Assembly: GCA_025359125.1 (NCBI GenBank)
Contig: JANYHI010000026.1
Span: 1 to 64,000, forward strand
From: Cytophagales bacterium
GTDB taxonomy: Bacteria; Bacteroidota; Bacteroidia; Cytophagales; Cyclobacteriaceae
Reading direction: 5' to 3'
DNA length: 64,000 nucleotides
In this document: positions 34,419 to 42,500 of the stretch, one piece after another
Position numbering within the stretch: the first letter of the stretch is position 1
How the letters are laid out: every line of letters begins with the position of its first letter
The notes under the pieces: generated by a model
Told to the model about the DNA's origin: nothing
The model's input: the letters and a program-made list of their open reading frames with translations, nothing else
Database searches by the model: none
Made by a program: the position numbers and the translations under genes

Positions 34419-36479
34419 TTACTTATCTAAAATAGTAAATTCTACTCTCCTGTTTTTTGCCTTACCTTCTTTGGTAGTGTTACTCGCAACTGGTTTGGCA
34501 AGCCCATAACCTTTTGCTACAACTCTTTCTTTCGGAATCCCTTTCTTAATAATATAATCAGCTACTGCTTGCGCTCTGCTTTGTGATAGTTTTAAGTTGG
34601 TGGCAGCATTACCAACATTATCGGTGTGGCCAGCTATTTCAACTTTTATTTCAGTATTATCCGCAAAAAATACTGAAACACGATCTAATTCAACAAATGA
34701 ATCTTTTTTTAAAACGGCTTTTGCCGGATCAAAGAAAATATTGTTTAACCGAATAGACTGCCCAACCTCAATGGGTACAATCACAAGATCTTTATAAATT
34801 TTGTCATTTGTTTTCAGTTGCACATCTACATTCTCATACAAAGGATAATAATTAGGAGCAGCCGCGCTGATAGAATAAACCTTGCCAAATGGAAGCTTTA
34901 ACTTATAGGTAGATTGCACAGTATCAATTGCTGCAATAACAGTTGGTAATCCTTCCACGTTAATTCTCGCTGCGTTTATCGCGGCAACAGGTTTACCGGT
35001 TCTCTTATCTATAATTTTTCCCGTTACAACTGCCATCTTCTCTTCTTCAACAAACAAATCCATTTTTAACTCTTGATATTCTTCTACACTCGTCAGATCC
35101 AATTTTTCTGGCAAGGGTTCAAAAGGATTAGCCACCACTTTAAATTCATAAGCGACACCATAATTTATTTTCAATTCATAAGATCCTGAATCAAGATTAA
35201 TTTTTACCGAGTCTCTCAGTTGATTATTAATCCAAATCTTTGGGTTTGCTGAAGCAGGAATTCGTTGGTTATTATTCTTGACCAATAATTTTCCTTTAAT
35301 TAAAACATAAGGTAGAGGCGATAGTAAGAGATCTATTTGCTTTCTGGTAAACTCTTTTACTCCGGTAACATCTACCATTTCAGTTTTAGAAATGTAGTTG
35401 GGGTATTGGGCATATAATTGATACGCGCCATTCAACGGGAGTTTTGCATTGTAAGTGGCAGAATCGTAATTAATCTTAACGGAATCAACGGGCTTTGTAC
35501 TAAAGGCGAGTTTAAATTCTTTACCAATGAAAGGTTTTTTATTTTTTGAATTAATAACTTTTCCGAAAACAATTACATAAGGGTTTTCTTCAAACAGTTT
35601 TACTTTAAAAATATCGGATTTACCTATCGATTTATTGACCGATGCAAAATATGCCCAACTCCCCTTCTTGTTTGTTCGCAGGTAAGATTGCCATGGGGAA
35701 GCGTTAATGGTATCGCTTAACACTGTTGGTTGCGACCAATTCATCCAGTCGCTTCCCCTCCGAATTGATTTGTAAATTTTAAATTGACCAGCGCTATTAC
35801 GGTCGCTGGCGAAATAAATAGTCTTTTCATCTGGCACCAAAAAAGGTGCCTCTTCACTACTAGAAGTATTAAGAGCTTTAACTTTTTTAGGCCGGCTCCA
35901 TTTATTCCTTTCAGATTTTTCAATTACAAAAATATCATTTCGCTTTCCATTATAGTTAGGGCTGATGCTTAAAAGAATTACATCTCCATCAGCACCCATC
36001 GATCCACTACTTAACAAGCCACTATTTTTTCTATTGAGACCTTTTATTTTTAATCGCACTGGAGCCGACCAGCCATCTCCTTGCTGTACAGAAACTGAAA
36101 CACCTCGTTTTTTCCAGAAATTACCTTTTTTATTAAAAACGCCATTCAACAAAAGTGTTTTACCATCGGCTGAAACACCAATGATGGAATTATATCTGGC
36201 ATTATTCAAATTCGAAATTCGTTTGGCAACAGACCAGGTAGAATCATTTATTGCTTTTGAAAACCAAATGTCTTCACTATCTAAAACTCCATAGGTATTT
36301 TCAGGATGATTAGGTCTGCTAAAGAATAATGTTTTACCATCTGGTGAGATTACTGGATTTATCTCATCGTAAGTAGAGTTAATTGATTTTCCTAAATTCT
36401 TCGGAAGAAATGAAGATTGTGATTGCGCCAAGTTGCCAGCGATCATCCAAATCAGAATCACAAGATAACTTGCTTTCAT
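34419..36479 (-). CDS. PD40 beta-propeller / OmpA-domain envelope protein
   Basis: The protein has a signal peptide, a six-bladed PD40 (WD40-like) propeller (about 30-300; blades such as VISPDGKTLFFSRP and LVPDEKTIYFASDRN), three carboxypeptidase-regulatory-like beta sandwiches of about 85 residues (about 300-565), then an OmpA peptidoglycan-binding domain (VEIAGHTDNVGNAATNLKLS, about 570-686). The plan is like PorE of the type IX secretion apparatus but lacks an N-terminal TPR, so it is better described as a relative. Its ATG overlaps the stop of the DUF5723 gene by four bases. A link between outer membrane and cell wall is inferred. Confidence 0.85.
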   Translation of the reverse strand: MKASYLVILIWMIAGNLAQSQSSFLPKNLGKSINSTYDEINPVISPDGKTLFFSRPNHPENTYGVLDSEDIWFSKAINDSTWSVAKRISNLNNARYNSIIGVSADGKTLLLNGVFNKKGNFWKKRGVSVSVQQGDGWSAPVRLKIKGLNRKNSGLLSSGSMGADGDVILLSISPNYNGKRNDIFVIEKSERNKWSRPKKVKALNTSSSEEAPFLVPDEKTIYFASDRNSAGQFKIYKSIRRGSDWMNWSQPTVLSDTINASPWQSYLRTNKKGSWAYFASVNKSIGKSDIFKVKLFEENPYVIVFGKVINSKNKKPFIGKEFKLAFSTKPVDSVKINYDSATYNAKLPLNGAYQLYAQYPNYISKTEMVDVTGVKEFTRKQIDLLLSPLPYVLIKGKLLVKNNNQRIPASANPKIWINNQLRDSVKINLDSGSYELKINYGVAYEFKVVANPFEPLPEKLDLTSVEEYQELKMDLFVEEEKMAVVTGKIIDKRTGKPVAAINAARINVEGLPTVIAAIDTVQSTYKLKLPFGKVYSISAAAPNYYPLYENVDVQLKTNDKIYKDLVIVPIEVGQSIRLNNIFFDPAKAVLKKDSFVELDRVSVFFADNTEIKVEIAGHTDNVGNAATNLKLSQSRAQAVADYIIKKGIPKERVVAKGYGLAKPVASNTTKEGKAKNRRVEFTILDK

Positions 36480-37882
36480 TTTTTTGATTTGTTTTGGGTT
36501 GGATAAGGTTGCTTCTCGGGTGCTTTATCCCAACCAAATACAAAATTTATTCCTGTTCGAATATTTAAATAGTTGCTGCTATTCACATAAGAGTTAACAT
36601 CTTTTGCCAAGGCAGAAAAAGATAACGGAATCAAGTTGTCACTTACTAAATGAATTTGAAAAGGTGGCAGGTTCAACGAAAGCCCAGCACCCAGACTATT
36701 AAACGAATTATTACTAATGGTGTAACTAATAGAGGTGCTTAGTCTTCGTCCAAATTCCTTACCAATTGAGGTAGAGAAGCCAGGCATAAATCTTCCTTTA
36801 AATTGTTCTGCAAAGAATAAAGCATTCACACGAACTGATCGGCTTAATTTGTAACTGCCCGTTACATAAATTTTAGCCGGAAGCGCTACACTGTAGCTGC
36901 CTCTTTTACTTTCTTCGAACTTAAATTTCTTCTGAATGGAATCTGATAACGCAGTGCTATAGTTAGAATTACCATTGAGTAAATCTTTGGCACTAATGCC
37001 TTCAAATGTGTAAGCAGATTTTGCCGGATCAATTTTATATCCGTACACATCATTGCTCCACGAGATACTTCCTAAATCAATCAAACTCAGTCCTACGCTA
37101 ATCTTATCATTTACTTCATAGGTTCCTCCCAAATCAACAGCGAATCCTGTGTTATTTAGGTAGTCGCTCCAATTCTTACCAGCATCATAACCCGATTGAC
37201 TAAGGTTATGGATGCCTGAAGTAAGAACATCTGCTCCTCCACTTACAGTAATGGCATAGGTATTCGCTAATGTCAAATTAAAAGCCGCAGACTGAGTAGT
37301 GGCATTCATAATACCTTTCAAAAACTTTAACCTTCCTCCAATAGTCAATTTTCGATTTATCGAATAGGCAGCACCAACTCCTGTTTCTAAATATTCAATG
37401 GCCTCGCCTTCGGGAGATAAACTAGCTGTCTTATTTATATACGGTTCGGTGCCATTGGCAAAAAGACCAACCGCATCCTTAGGAATCATCAAGCGATTAT
37501 ACCCTTTTACTGTTGCGTTTATGGTTAGGTATAACCGTGGGTTTACTTTTAAGCTAAAGCGAAACAAATCAACCTGAATGTTAGCGTTAATATAATTTTT
37601 ATCCCTCATCGCATTATAAAGCTTACCAATATCGGCAACCAGCAAGCCGTTTTCCTTTGAGATGAAATCGTTATACGTGAAGCCGTTGTTTGTGTACTGC
37701 GCAAAAATAGAAGACCCTGGCAATCCTACTGAAAATCTATAAGCCGGTTTAAAAGCAGGATTGTAATAAGAAACTTGTGGAAGGCTGCTCATGAATGGCA
37801 TCGTGCCCTCCATTTGAGCATAGGCATTGGCGCCTACAAGTAAAACAACTAATATGATTTTAAACCGTAAATGTAGAATCAT
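36476..37882 (-). CDS. DUF5723 outer-membrane beta-barrel protein
   Basis: The 468-residue protein has a signal peptide (VLLVGANAYAQ) and repeated amphipathic beta strands, with the family N-terminus SSLPQVSYYNPAFKPAYRFSVGLPG. It has the layout of PorV/FadL-like barrels. It is the middle gene of a three-gene chain with four-base overlaps on both sides, so its partners are the PD40/OmpA protein and the lipoprotein upstream. Function unknown. Confidence 0.82.
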   Translation of the reverse strand: MILHLRFKIILVVLLVGANAYAQMEGTMPFMSSLPQVSYYNPAFKPAYRFSVGLPGSSIFAQYTNNGFTYNDFISKENGLLVADIGKLYNAMRDKNYINANIQVDLFRFSLKVNPRLYLTINATVKGYNRLMIPKDAVGLFANGTEPYINKTASLSPEGEAIEYLETGVGAAYSINRKLTIGGRLKFLKGIMNATTQSAAFNLTLANTYAITVSGGADVLTSGIHNLSQSGYDAGKNWSDYLNNTGFAVDLGGTYEVNDKISVGLSLIDLGSISWSNDVYGYKIDPAKSAYTFEGISAKDLLNGNSNYSTALSDSIQKKFKFEESKRGSYSVALPAKIYVTGSYKLSRSVRVNALFFAEQFKGRFMPGFSTSIGKEFGRRLSTSISYTISNNSFNSLGAGLSLNLPPFQIHLVSDNLIPLSFSALAKDVNSYVNSSNYLNIRTGINFVFGWDKAPEKQPYPTQNKSKK

Positions 37883-39480
37883 AAATCGTAGTCTAATTTC
37901 AGTTTAGCCTTCAATCCAAAATTAACATTCATCTTATAAGTCGATTTAAACTTTACATCAGGTTGAGTGCCGTTTATATCTTTTGTTGTGTTAATTTTTG
38001 CTTTTACGATTATCTTCTTAGCAAGAAATATTTTATCTAACTTATCTTTTGGTATAATTATCTCCTGATCAACAACACCAGGTGCTTGCAATTCGCCTTG
38101 AGCATTAACATTACTTGCCTTTACAATAGCCGTTTGCACGGTAGTAAAAAGGGAATCAAAAATGATTGTTTGGTCATTGGCAAGATATAGTTGAATAAAA
38201 GCATCTAGAGGAAGTTCATTATTAATCTTTGCCAATATTGATCCGCTTTCAATAGTAGAACTTTTGACGCTTGATAAGTCGATGGCAAATGTATCTGTCA
38301 ATACAATATCAGAGGCCTTTCCATAAATTGGTAGTTCAGCTTTAAAGTTTACTCTAATTTTACTGGTATCTGCACAAAAATTATTTCCGCTTGTAAGACC
38401 TTCATTAATTCGAGCAGTAACTTTATAATACAATTGATCAGGCGCAAAATCAGCTACTTGTTTAGCATTGGTTACAGATACAGCCGTAGAGGCCGATTGC
38501 CCCAGTTGAGACGGAATATTTACGCTGATTGGGCTAGCCGGATTTAATAGCACATTCAGCGTAGTGGCTCCGTTTGATTTTCGAGCTTCCAATGAGTTGA
38601 ATGTAACTTTTGTTGGAATACCATAATCATTCGAAAGGGTAAAAGATAATTTCGGATCCGCAAAGGAAACTTTGGCTTTTGAAAGCGAATTTCCGAATGC
38701 ATTAAAGTTAATTGTTTCCGCAGGAATTGTAAATGCTGTTTGATCGCCAAAGAAGCCTAAGATATACTGAAAATCGATGGTCGTAAAATCTAACTTGATC
38801 GTTGCAGTAGTTGAACTAGCTATTGTGATAGATGAATTATGGGGCTTCTCAAAGATGGCAATTTGAAGAGGAAAAGTATTATCAGTGAGCGTACCAATAT
38901 AATCTTTCAATAAAAAAGTTACTCCACTTGCTCCTGGTGCGATTCGTTTTTGAAATGGAACACCATTTAATTTGAAATTGGGCAAAGTAACTTGCGCTTC
39001 CATTGAAGCTGAAGCGGGATTAGCAGGGTTAAAAGAAACCGTAACCTTTACAGAGGTAGTCTTGAATTTAATTTCGTTTAGTTTAACAGGAGTAAGCGCA
39101 AAATCTTCGGTGCTATTCAAAGTTGCGTACTGAACCTCTGCTACTTTTGCAGGAAGTATTGCCGGAGGTATGGGTACAGTTTTGCTAAATGATTTGCCAG
39201 GGAAAGTAAATAAATCACGAATGCCCTGCGATTTTAACGTTTGATCATATTGTAAATAAACCAACCCATCCGGATAAACTTTAACATTCGTTTGATCGAC
39301 CTTGCTAAGAATATCTTGAATAACTAATGGCCCAGAAACTAACGGAAGGTTTAACGTTGGAGCAGCCTTAATCTTTTTAACGTTATAATCGTCTGTGTTA
39401 AAAACGTTATTACATGATGTGGCCAAGGTTACCGATATCAAACTTACGCTAACAATTTTCAGCAGGTACTTATTAGTCAT
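37879..39480 (-). CDS. Large lipoprotein of unknown function, first gene of the envelope triad
   Basis: The 533-residue protein has a lipobox ATSC with C23 and no domain I can name. The mature part is beta rich, with alternating short strands and repeated VxF/IxF patterns (for example VKVTVSFNPANPASASMEA). Its stop codon overlaps the start of the DUF5723 barrel gene. A surface or periplasmic lipoprotein working with the barrel is the simplest inference. The 120 bases upstream lack a good consensus promoter but contain the terminator of the preceding gene. Confidence 0.75.
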   Translation of the reverse strand: MTNKYLLKIVSVSLISVTLATSCNNVFNTDDYNVKKIKAAPTLNLPLVSGPLVIQDILSKVDQTNVKVYPDGLVYLQYDQTLKSQGIRDLFTFPGKSFSKTVPIPPAILPAKVAEVQYATLNSTEDFALTPVKLNEIKFKTTSVKVTVSFNPANPASASMEAQVTLPNFKLNGVPFQKRIAPGASGVTFLLKDYIGTLTDNTFPLQIAIFEKPHNSSITIASSTTATIKLDFTTIDFQYILGFFGDQTAFTIPAETINFNAFGNSLSKAKVSFADPKLSFTLSNDYGIPTKVTFNSLEARKSNGATTLNVLLNPASPISVNIPSQLGQSASTAVSVTNAKQVADFAPDQLYYKVTARINEGLTSGNNFCADTSKIRVNFKAELPIYGKASDIVLTDTFAIDLSSVKSSTIESGSILAKINNELPLDAFIQLYLANDQTIIFDSLFTTVQTAIVKASNVNAQGELQAPGVVDQEIIIPKDKLDKIFLAKKIIVKAKINTTKDINGTQPDVKFKSTYKMNVNFGLKAKLKLDYDL

Positions 39481-39594
39481 AGGTAGTCTTCAAAAAATGA
39501 AAAATGAGTAAAAGGTTTATGCTCTTAATCACTACTCAATTATTAAGGTAACTCAGATTTTTTGATTTCTCATCTTAAGTCTGCAAAAAAAGCT

Positions 39595-39632
39595 CAAAAA
39601 AAATCCCAGTCTGTTCAAAACAGACTGGGATT
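39595..39632 (-). terminator. Strong rho-independent terminator
   Basis: A 14-bp perfect stem (AATCCCAGTCTGTT, 39602-39615, with its complement 39619-39632) and 3-base loop is followed on the minus strand by eight T residues. It lies 20 bases past the stop of the small LPP20-like lipoprotein gene and separates it from the envelope triad. Confidence 0.9.
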
Positions 39633-39652
39633 CGCTTAGAAATTAGTGATTA

Positions 39653-40225
39653 TTAGTTACCGTTTTTCTTCTTTTCCATTTCTTGATTAAAAGTGTCTTT
39701 GAATTTTTCATAATCGTAGTCAATTTTCAAACGATCATCTGTCGAAAGTCTTTGATTATATTGTTTCACTAGATCGTCAGCAGAAAGTTCAATAGCGATA
39801 TAAGTTTTATAATTACCATCTTTTGTTTGAACTAGTTTTTCGCAAATAGTTCTTACGCCCTGCAAAGTTTGCTCAACTACCTCTCGGTTTAATTGCTCAA
39901 ATTTTTGTTCTAACTCTTCTTTTCTATTTAAAGAACGAGAGTTAGTATAATTATCTGTAACTGTTTTTACGGTAGTCTGAATGGATTGAGCCAGTTCGTT
40001 GCGAGCATTAGTAAGTGCTTTCTTTTTAGAAGTCACCTGATCCATGCTTTCTCCTATTGAGTTGGCACGAAACACTTTGGCATTTGTAAAGAAATCGGGA
40101 CCAGAACATGGAACAACAACCTCTTTTTCTCCATCAGGAGTAGGTGTCTTCTTACTTTTACAACCGCCTATTATGGCAGCTGCAATAATTACTAGTACTA
40201 GGGAAAGGTTTACGATTCGTTTCAT
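39653..40225 (-). CDS. LPP20-like lipoprotein (smaller)
   Basis: From the ATG at 40225 the protein has 190 residues, a lipobox IGGC with C22, and a region resembling the LPP20/DUF4136 class: ATTNAR-type helix KKALTNARNELAQSIQTTVK then charged helices and YKTYIAIELSADDL. The frame is open to TTG at 40249, giving no signal benefit. It lies 102 bases after the larger LPP20-like gene and ends at a strong terminator. The role is unknown; the shared fold suggests the two may work together. Confidence 0.75.
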   Translation of the reverse strand: MKRIVNLSLVLVIIAAAIIGGCKSKKTPTPDGEKEVVVPCSGPDFFTNAKVFRANSIGESMDQVTSKKKALTNARNELAQSIQTTVKTVTDNYTNSRSLNRKEELEQKFEQLNREVVEQTLQGVRTICEKLVQTKDGNYKTYIAIELSADDLVKQYNQRLSTDDRLKIDYDYEKFKDTFNQEMEKKKNGN

Positions 40226-40327
40226 ATCAATTTTAAATTTGGTTAGCAAGTTAATAAATGCAATTAATAGGCCATTCTGTTTTTTTTATTCTTTTTAGAG
40301 TATCTGATAGGGCTTAAAACCTTGATT

Positions 40328-41710
40328 TTACTGTAAAATCGAATTTAAAAGCTCGGGTAATTTTTCTTTATTTAAAACTTCCAGCGATTTATTGTAAGCC
40401 TCTTGACTTGATCTTTCATAGTCTAGGCTAAATCCTTTAACACGATCGAGCGTTGTGGCATATATCTCCTTATTATCTTTAACAGAAGACACTCTAATCA
40501 CAGCTGTAACATAGGTGATATAAATACTCCCAGAAACGGCTCCCTTCTCTGAGTTAGCATCGATATCTACTGCCAGTTCTGCTTTCTTTTTATCGTCAGT
40601 AAATTCAAAACCAGAATTGGCGAGGTAATTTTTAATTCGGTTGGTAAGTTGTTGATTGGATTTGTTTGCACCTAAACTTTTTTCAACCGAAGAAACATAC
40701 ACAATAGGCCGTTGAACTTTAAGTAATAAAGTTGCTCGCGGAAGCACCATTTTTTGAACTACTAATGAATCAATTTTAGTAGCGGAAGTTCCTGCAAAGC
40801 TTAGTGGATTTACTTTTATGATAACCGTTTGTTCGAGGTCGCGTGAGCTAATTTTAGTGAGCAATATCTTCGCAGCACCTTTTTGATCTGTTTTGTAAGT
40901 GGGATATACATCGCCAGCGCCTTTTTCAAATTCGGCCGTAAGAGGTAAGTCAACTACGGGATTCTTAGTTATTTTATCAATTGACTTACTCATTATATTT
41001 TGTTCGCTGATAGAAACACGTCTGTTCAAGGCAATCTCACCAGGCGCAACCGAAATGCTAATCTTATCTAACAGCAACTGCATACTGGCAACAACCTCGC
41101 TAGTCAGTAAAATCTCTTTTCCTTCAAATTCAATTCGAATAGGTTCACCTAAATATTTTTGAATGGCTCTGAACCCTTGATAATAAAACCCTAAAGCCAA
41201 AGACAATTCACCATTTTTCTCAGCTTGTTTTGCTTTACTGAAAAAGTCCAAACTTATGGCTACCGCATTTCTTTTTTGCTCGTCTTTTATTTCTTTATAA
41301 CGTTGTTTTGAAAGGCGATAATAAACCCAATAGTTCCGCTCGTCTTGCCAAACGTCAAGCTGTTCAAATTCCTCAATTTCATCGGCAGCTGTAGTCTGAA
41401 TTATCTGCTCGTATTTCTCTTTAAATTCTTTATTGGCATCAATCTGGCTAAGCACTGAAGAAGAAGAAATATTAACTTTAATCTCAGATACTAAATCTTC
41501 GAGCGCACTTTTCTTAGCTTCTTGAATGTAATTGTTAGTTCCGTTCTTAGTTCCTTTACCAATACCGATATAATAAATAGATTGATCTGGCTTAGCAGTA
41601 AGCCACTCTGGCTTCGGATTTTTCTTATCCTGTTTCTTATTATGCTTTTGAGCATTATTAACAGAAGGACTACAAGCTGCTAAGAAGATTAAGACAGATA
41701 GAAGTTTCAC
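40328..41710 (-). CDS. LPP20-like lipoprotein (larger)
   Basis: A short lipoprotein signal (LAAC, C13) is followed by PEWLTAKPDQSIYYIGIGKG and KKSALEDLVSEIKVNISS, the LPP20 signature also found in outer-membrane lipoproteins that handle envelope assembly. The 460-residue protein continues with a DUF-like helical part around residues 150-190 and beta-rich repeats to the C-terminus. The start is GTG, the only usual start in the open frame. An 8-bp inverted repeat (AACCATAT, 41742-41749 with 41760-41767) lies upstream. Function unknown. Confidence 0.75.
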   Translation of the reverse strand: MKLLSVLIFLAACSPSVNNAQKHNKKQDKKNPKPEWLTAKPDQSIYYIGIGKGTKNGTNNYIQEAKKSALEDLVSEIKVNISSSSVLSQIDANKEFKEKYEQIIQTTAADEIEEFEQLDVWQDERNYWVYYRLSKQRYKEIKDEQKRNAVAISLDFFSKAKQAEKNGELSLALGFYYQGFRAIQKYLGEPIRIEFEGKEILLTSEVVASMQLLLDKISISVAPGEIALNRRVSISEQNIMSKSIDKITKNPVVDLPLTAEFEKGAGDVYPTYKTDQKGAAKILLTKISSRDLEQTVIIKVNPLSFAGTSATKIDSLVVQKMVLPRATLLLKVQRPIVYVSSVEKSLGANKSNQQLTNRIKNYLANSGFEFTDDKKKAELAVDIDANSEKGAVSGSIYITYVTAVIRVSSVKDNKEIYATTLDRVKGFSLDYERSSQEAYNKSLEVLNKEKLPELLNSILQ

Positions 41711-41741
41711 AAGTAGAGTTAATTAAATTCAATTTAGGTAA

Positions 41742-41767
41742 AACCATATCCGTGCCAAAATATGGTT
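41742..41767. promoter_or_regulatory. Inverted repeat upstream of the larger LPP20-like gene
   Basis: AACCATAT is repeated in reverse complement after 10 bases, 32-57 bases upstream of the GTG. It could be an operator or a leader hairpin; nothing in the sequence decides. Confidence 0.35.
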
Positions 41768-41851
41768 AACAAAACTAAGATTCAATTGGATTGGATTATT
41801 ATAGTTGATACTATTTTTTTAAACCACCCATTACGGATGAGATAACCCACC

Positions 41852-42418
41852 CTACCCTCGGGGATTGGGTGTTGCTGCTGTGTATGGTGATTTATAAGTC
41901 TTTAAAAACTCAGCATAAGAATTTTGTCCTTTTTTATGGTGGTTCTCGGCAAAGAAAACGAGATAAGGATGAAATTCTTCTGGCTTTCTATAACCTGGTA
42001 ATGGGTACACCGCTGTGTAATCATCCTCCAAAAAAGTAACCGTGGGATAACTCAATTGATTATTTAACAAGGCAGAAGCTAATTGATGCGTGCCATTATT
42101 ACCGGAGGGAACAAACTTAAAAGTAGTGCCATTGAAAATAACATCAGCAGTTTGTTCTGCATCAAACTTAACAGGGTAGAAACTTTCATTTAATAATTCG
42201 GCAACCTTAGGGTCGGTAAAGGTATTCTTGTCCATCACCTTGCACCAGCCACACCAATCTGTGTACACATCAATAAAAATCTTTCTCTTTTCTATTTTGT
42301 TTTTAGCTACCGCTTCTTCAAAGGTCATCCATTTAACGGGTGAACCTTTATCTTCTTGAGCCTTTGAAATCTCAGATAAAAAAATGAACACTAATAAAAG
42401 GCTACCAATCTTCTTCAT
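41852..42418 (-). CDS. Exported thioredoxin-fold protein
   Basis: The protein has a signal peptide (SLLLVFIFLSEISKAQ) and a thioredoxin-like domain with WCGWC in IDVYTDWCGWCKVMD, the TlpA/DsbD-gamma-like pattern for periplasmic disulfide chemistry. It has 188 residues from the ATG at 42418; an ATG at 42433 is also in frame. The tail ends near a proline-rich SPYTAATPNPRG. It follows the GGT gene with 82 bases between them and may be transcribed separately. Confidence 0.9.
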   Translation of the reverse strand: MKKIGSLLLVFIFLSEISKAQEDKGSPVKWMTFEEAVAKNKIEKRKIFIDVYTDWCGWCKVMDKNTFTDPKVAELLNESFYPVKFDAEQTADVIFNGTTFKFVPSGNNGTHQLASALLNNQLSYPTVTFLEDDYTAVYPLPGYRKPEEFHPYLVFFAENHHKKGQNSYAEFLKTYKSPYTAATPNPRG

Positions 42419-42500
42419 AAGAATAATATTCATTAGGCTGTAAATTTAATCAGAATTACTGAATGCCATTTATTGCTAAATCAATGCCAATTGTAACCTC

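Noticed and set aside
41820-41880. C-rich sequence near the thioredoxin stop resembling the dispersed repeat at 13701
   Set aside because: The match is limited to short C runs and part of it is the coding end of the thioredoxin gene.
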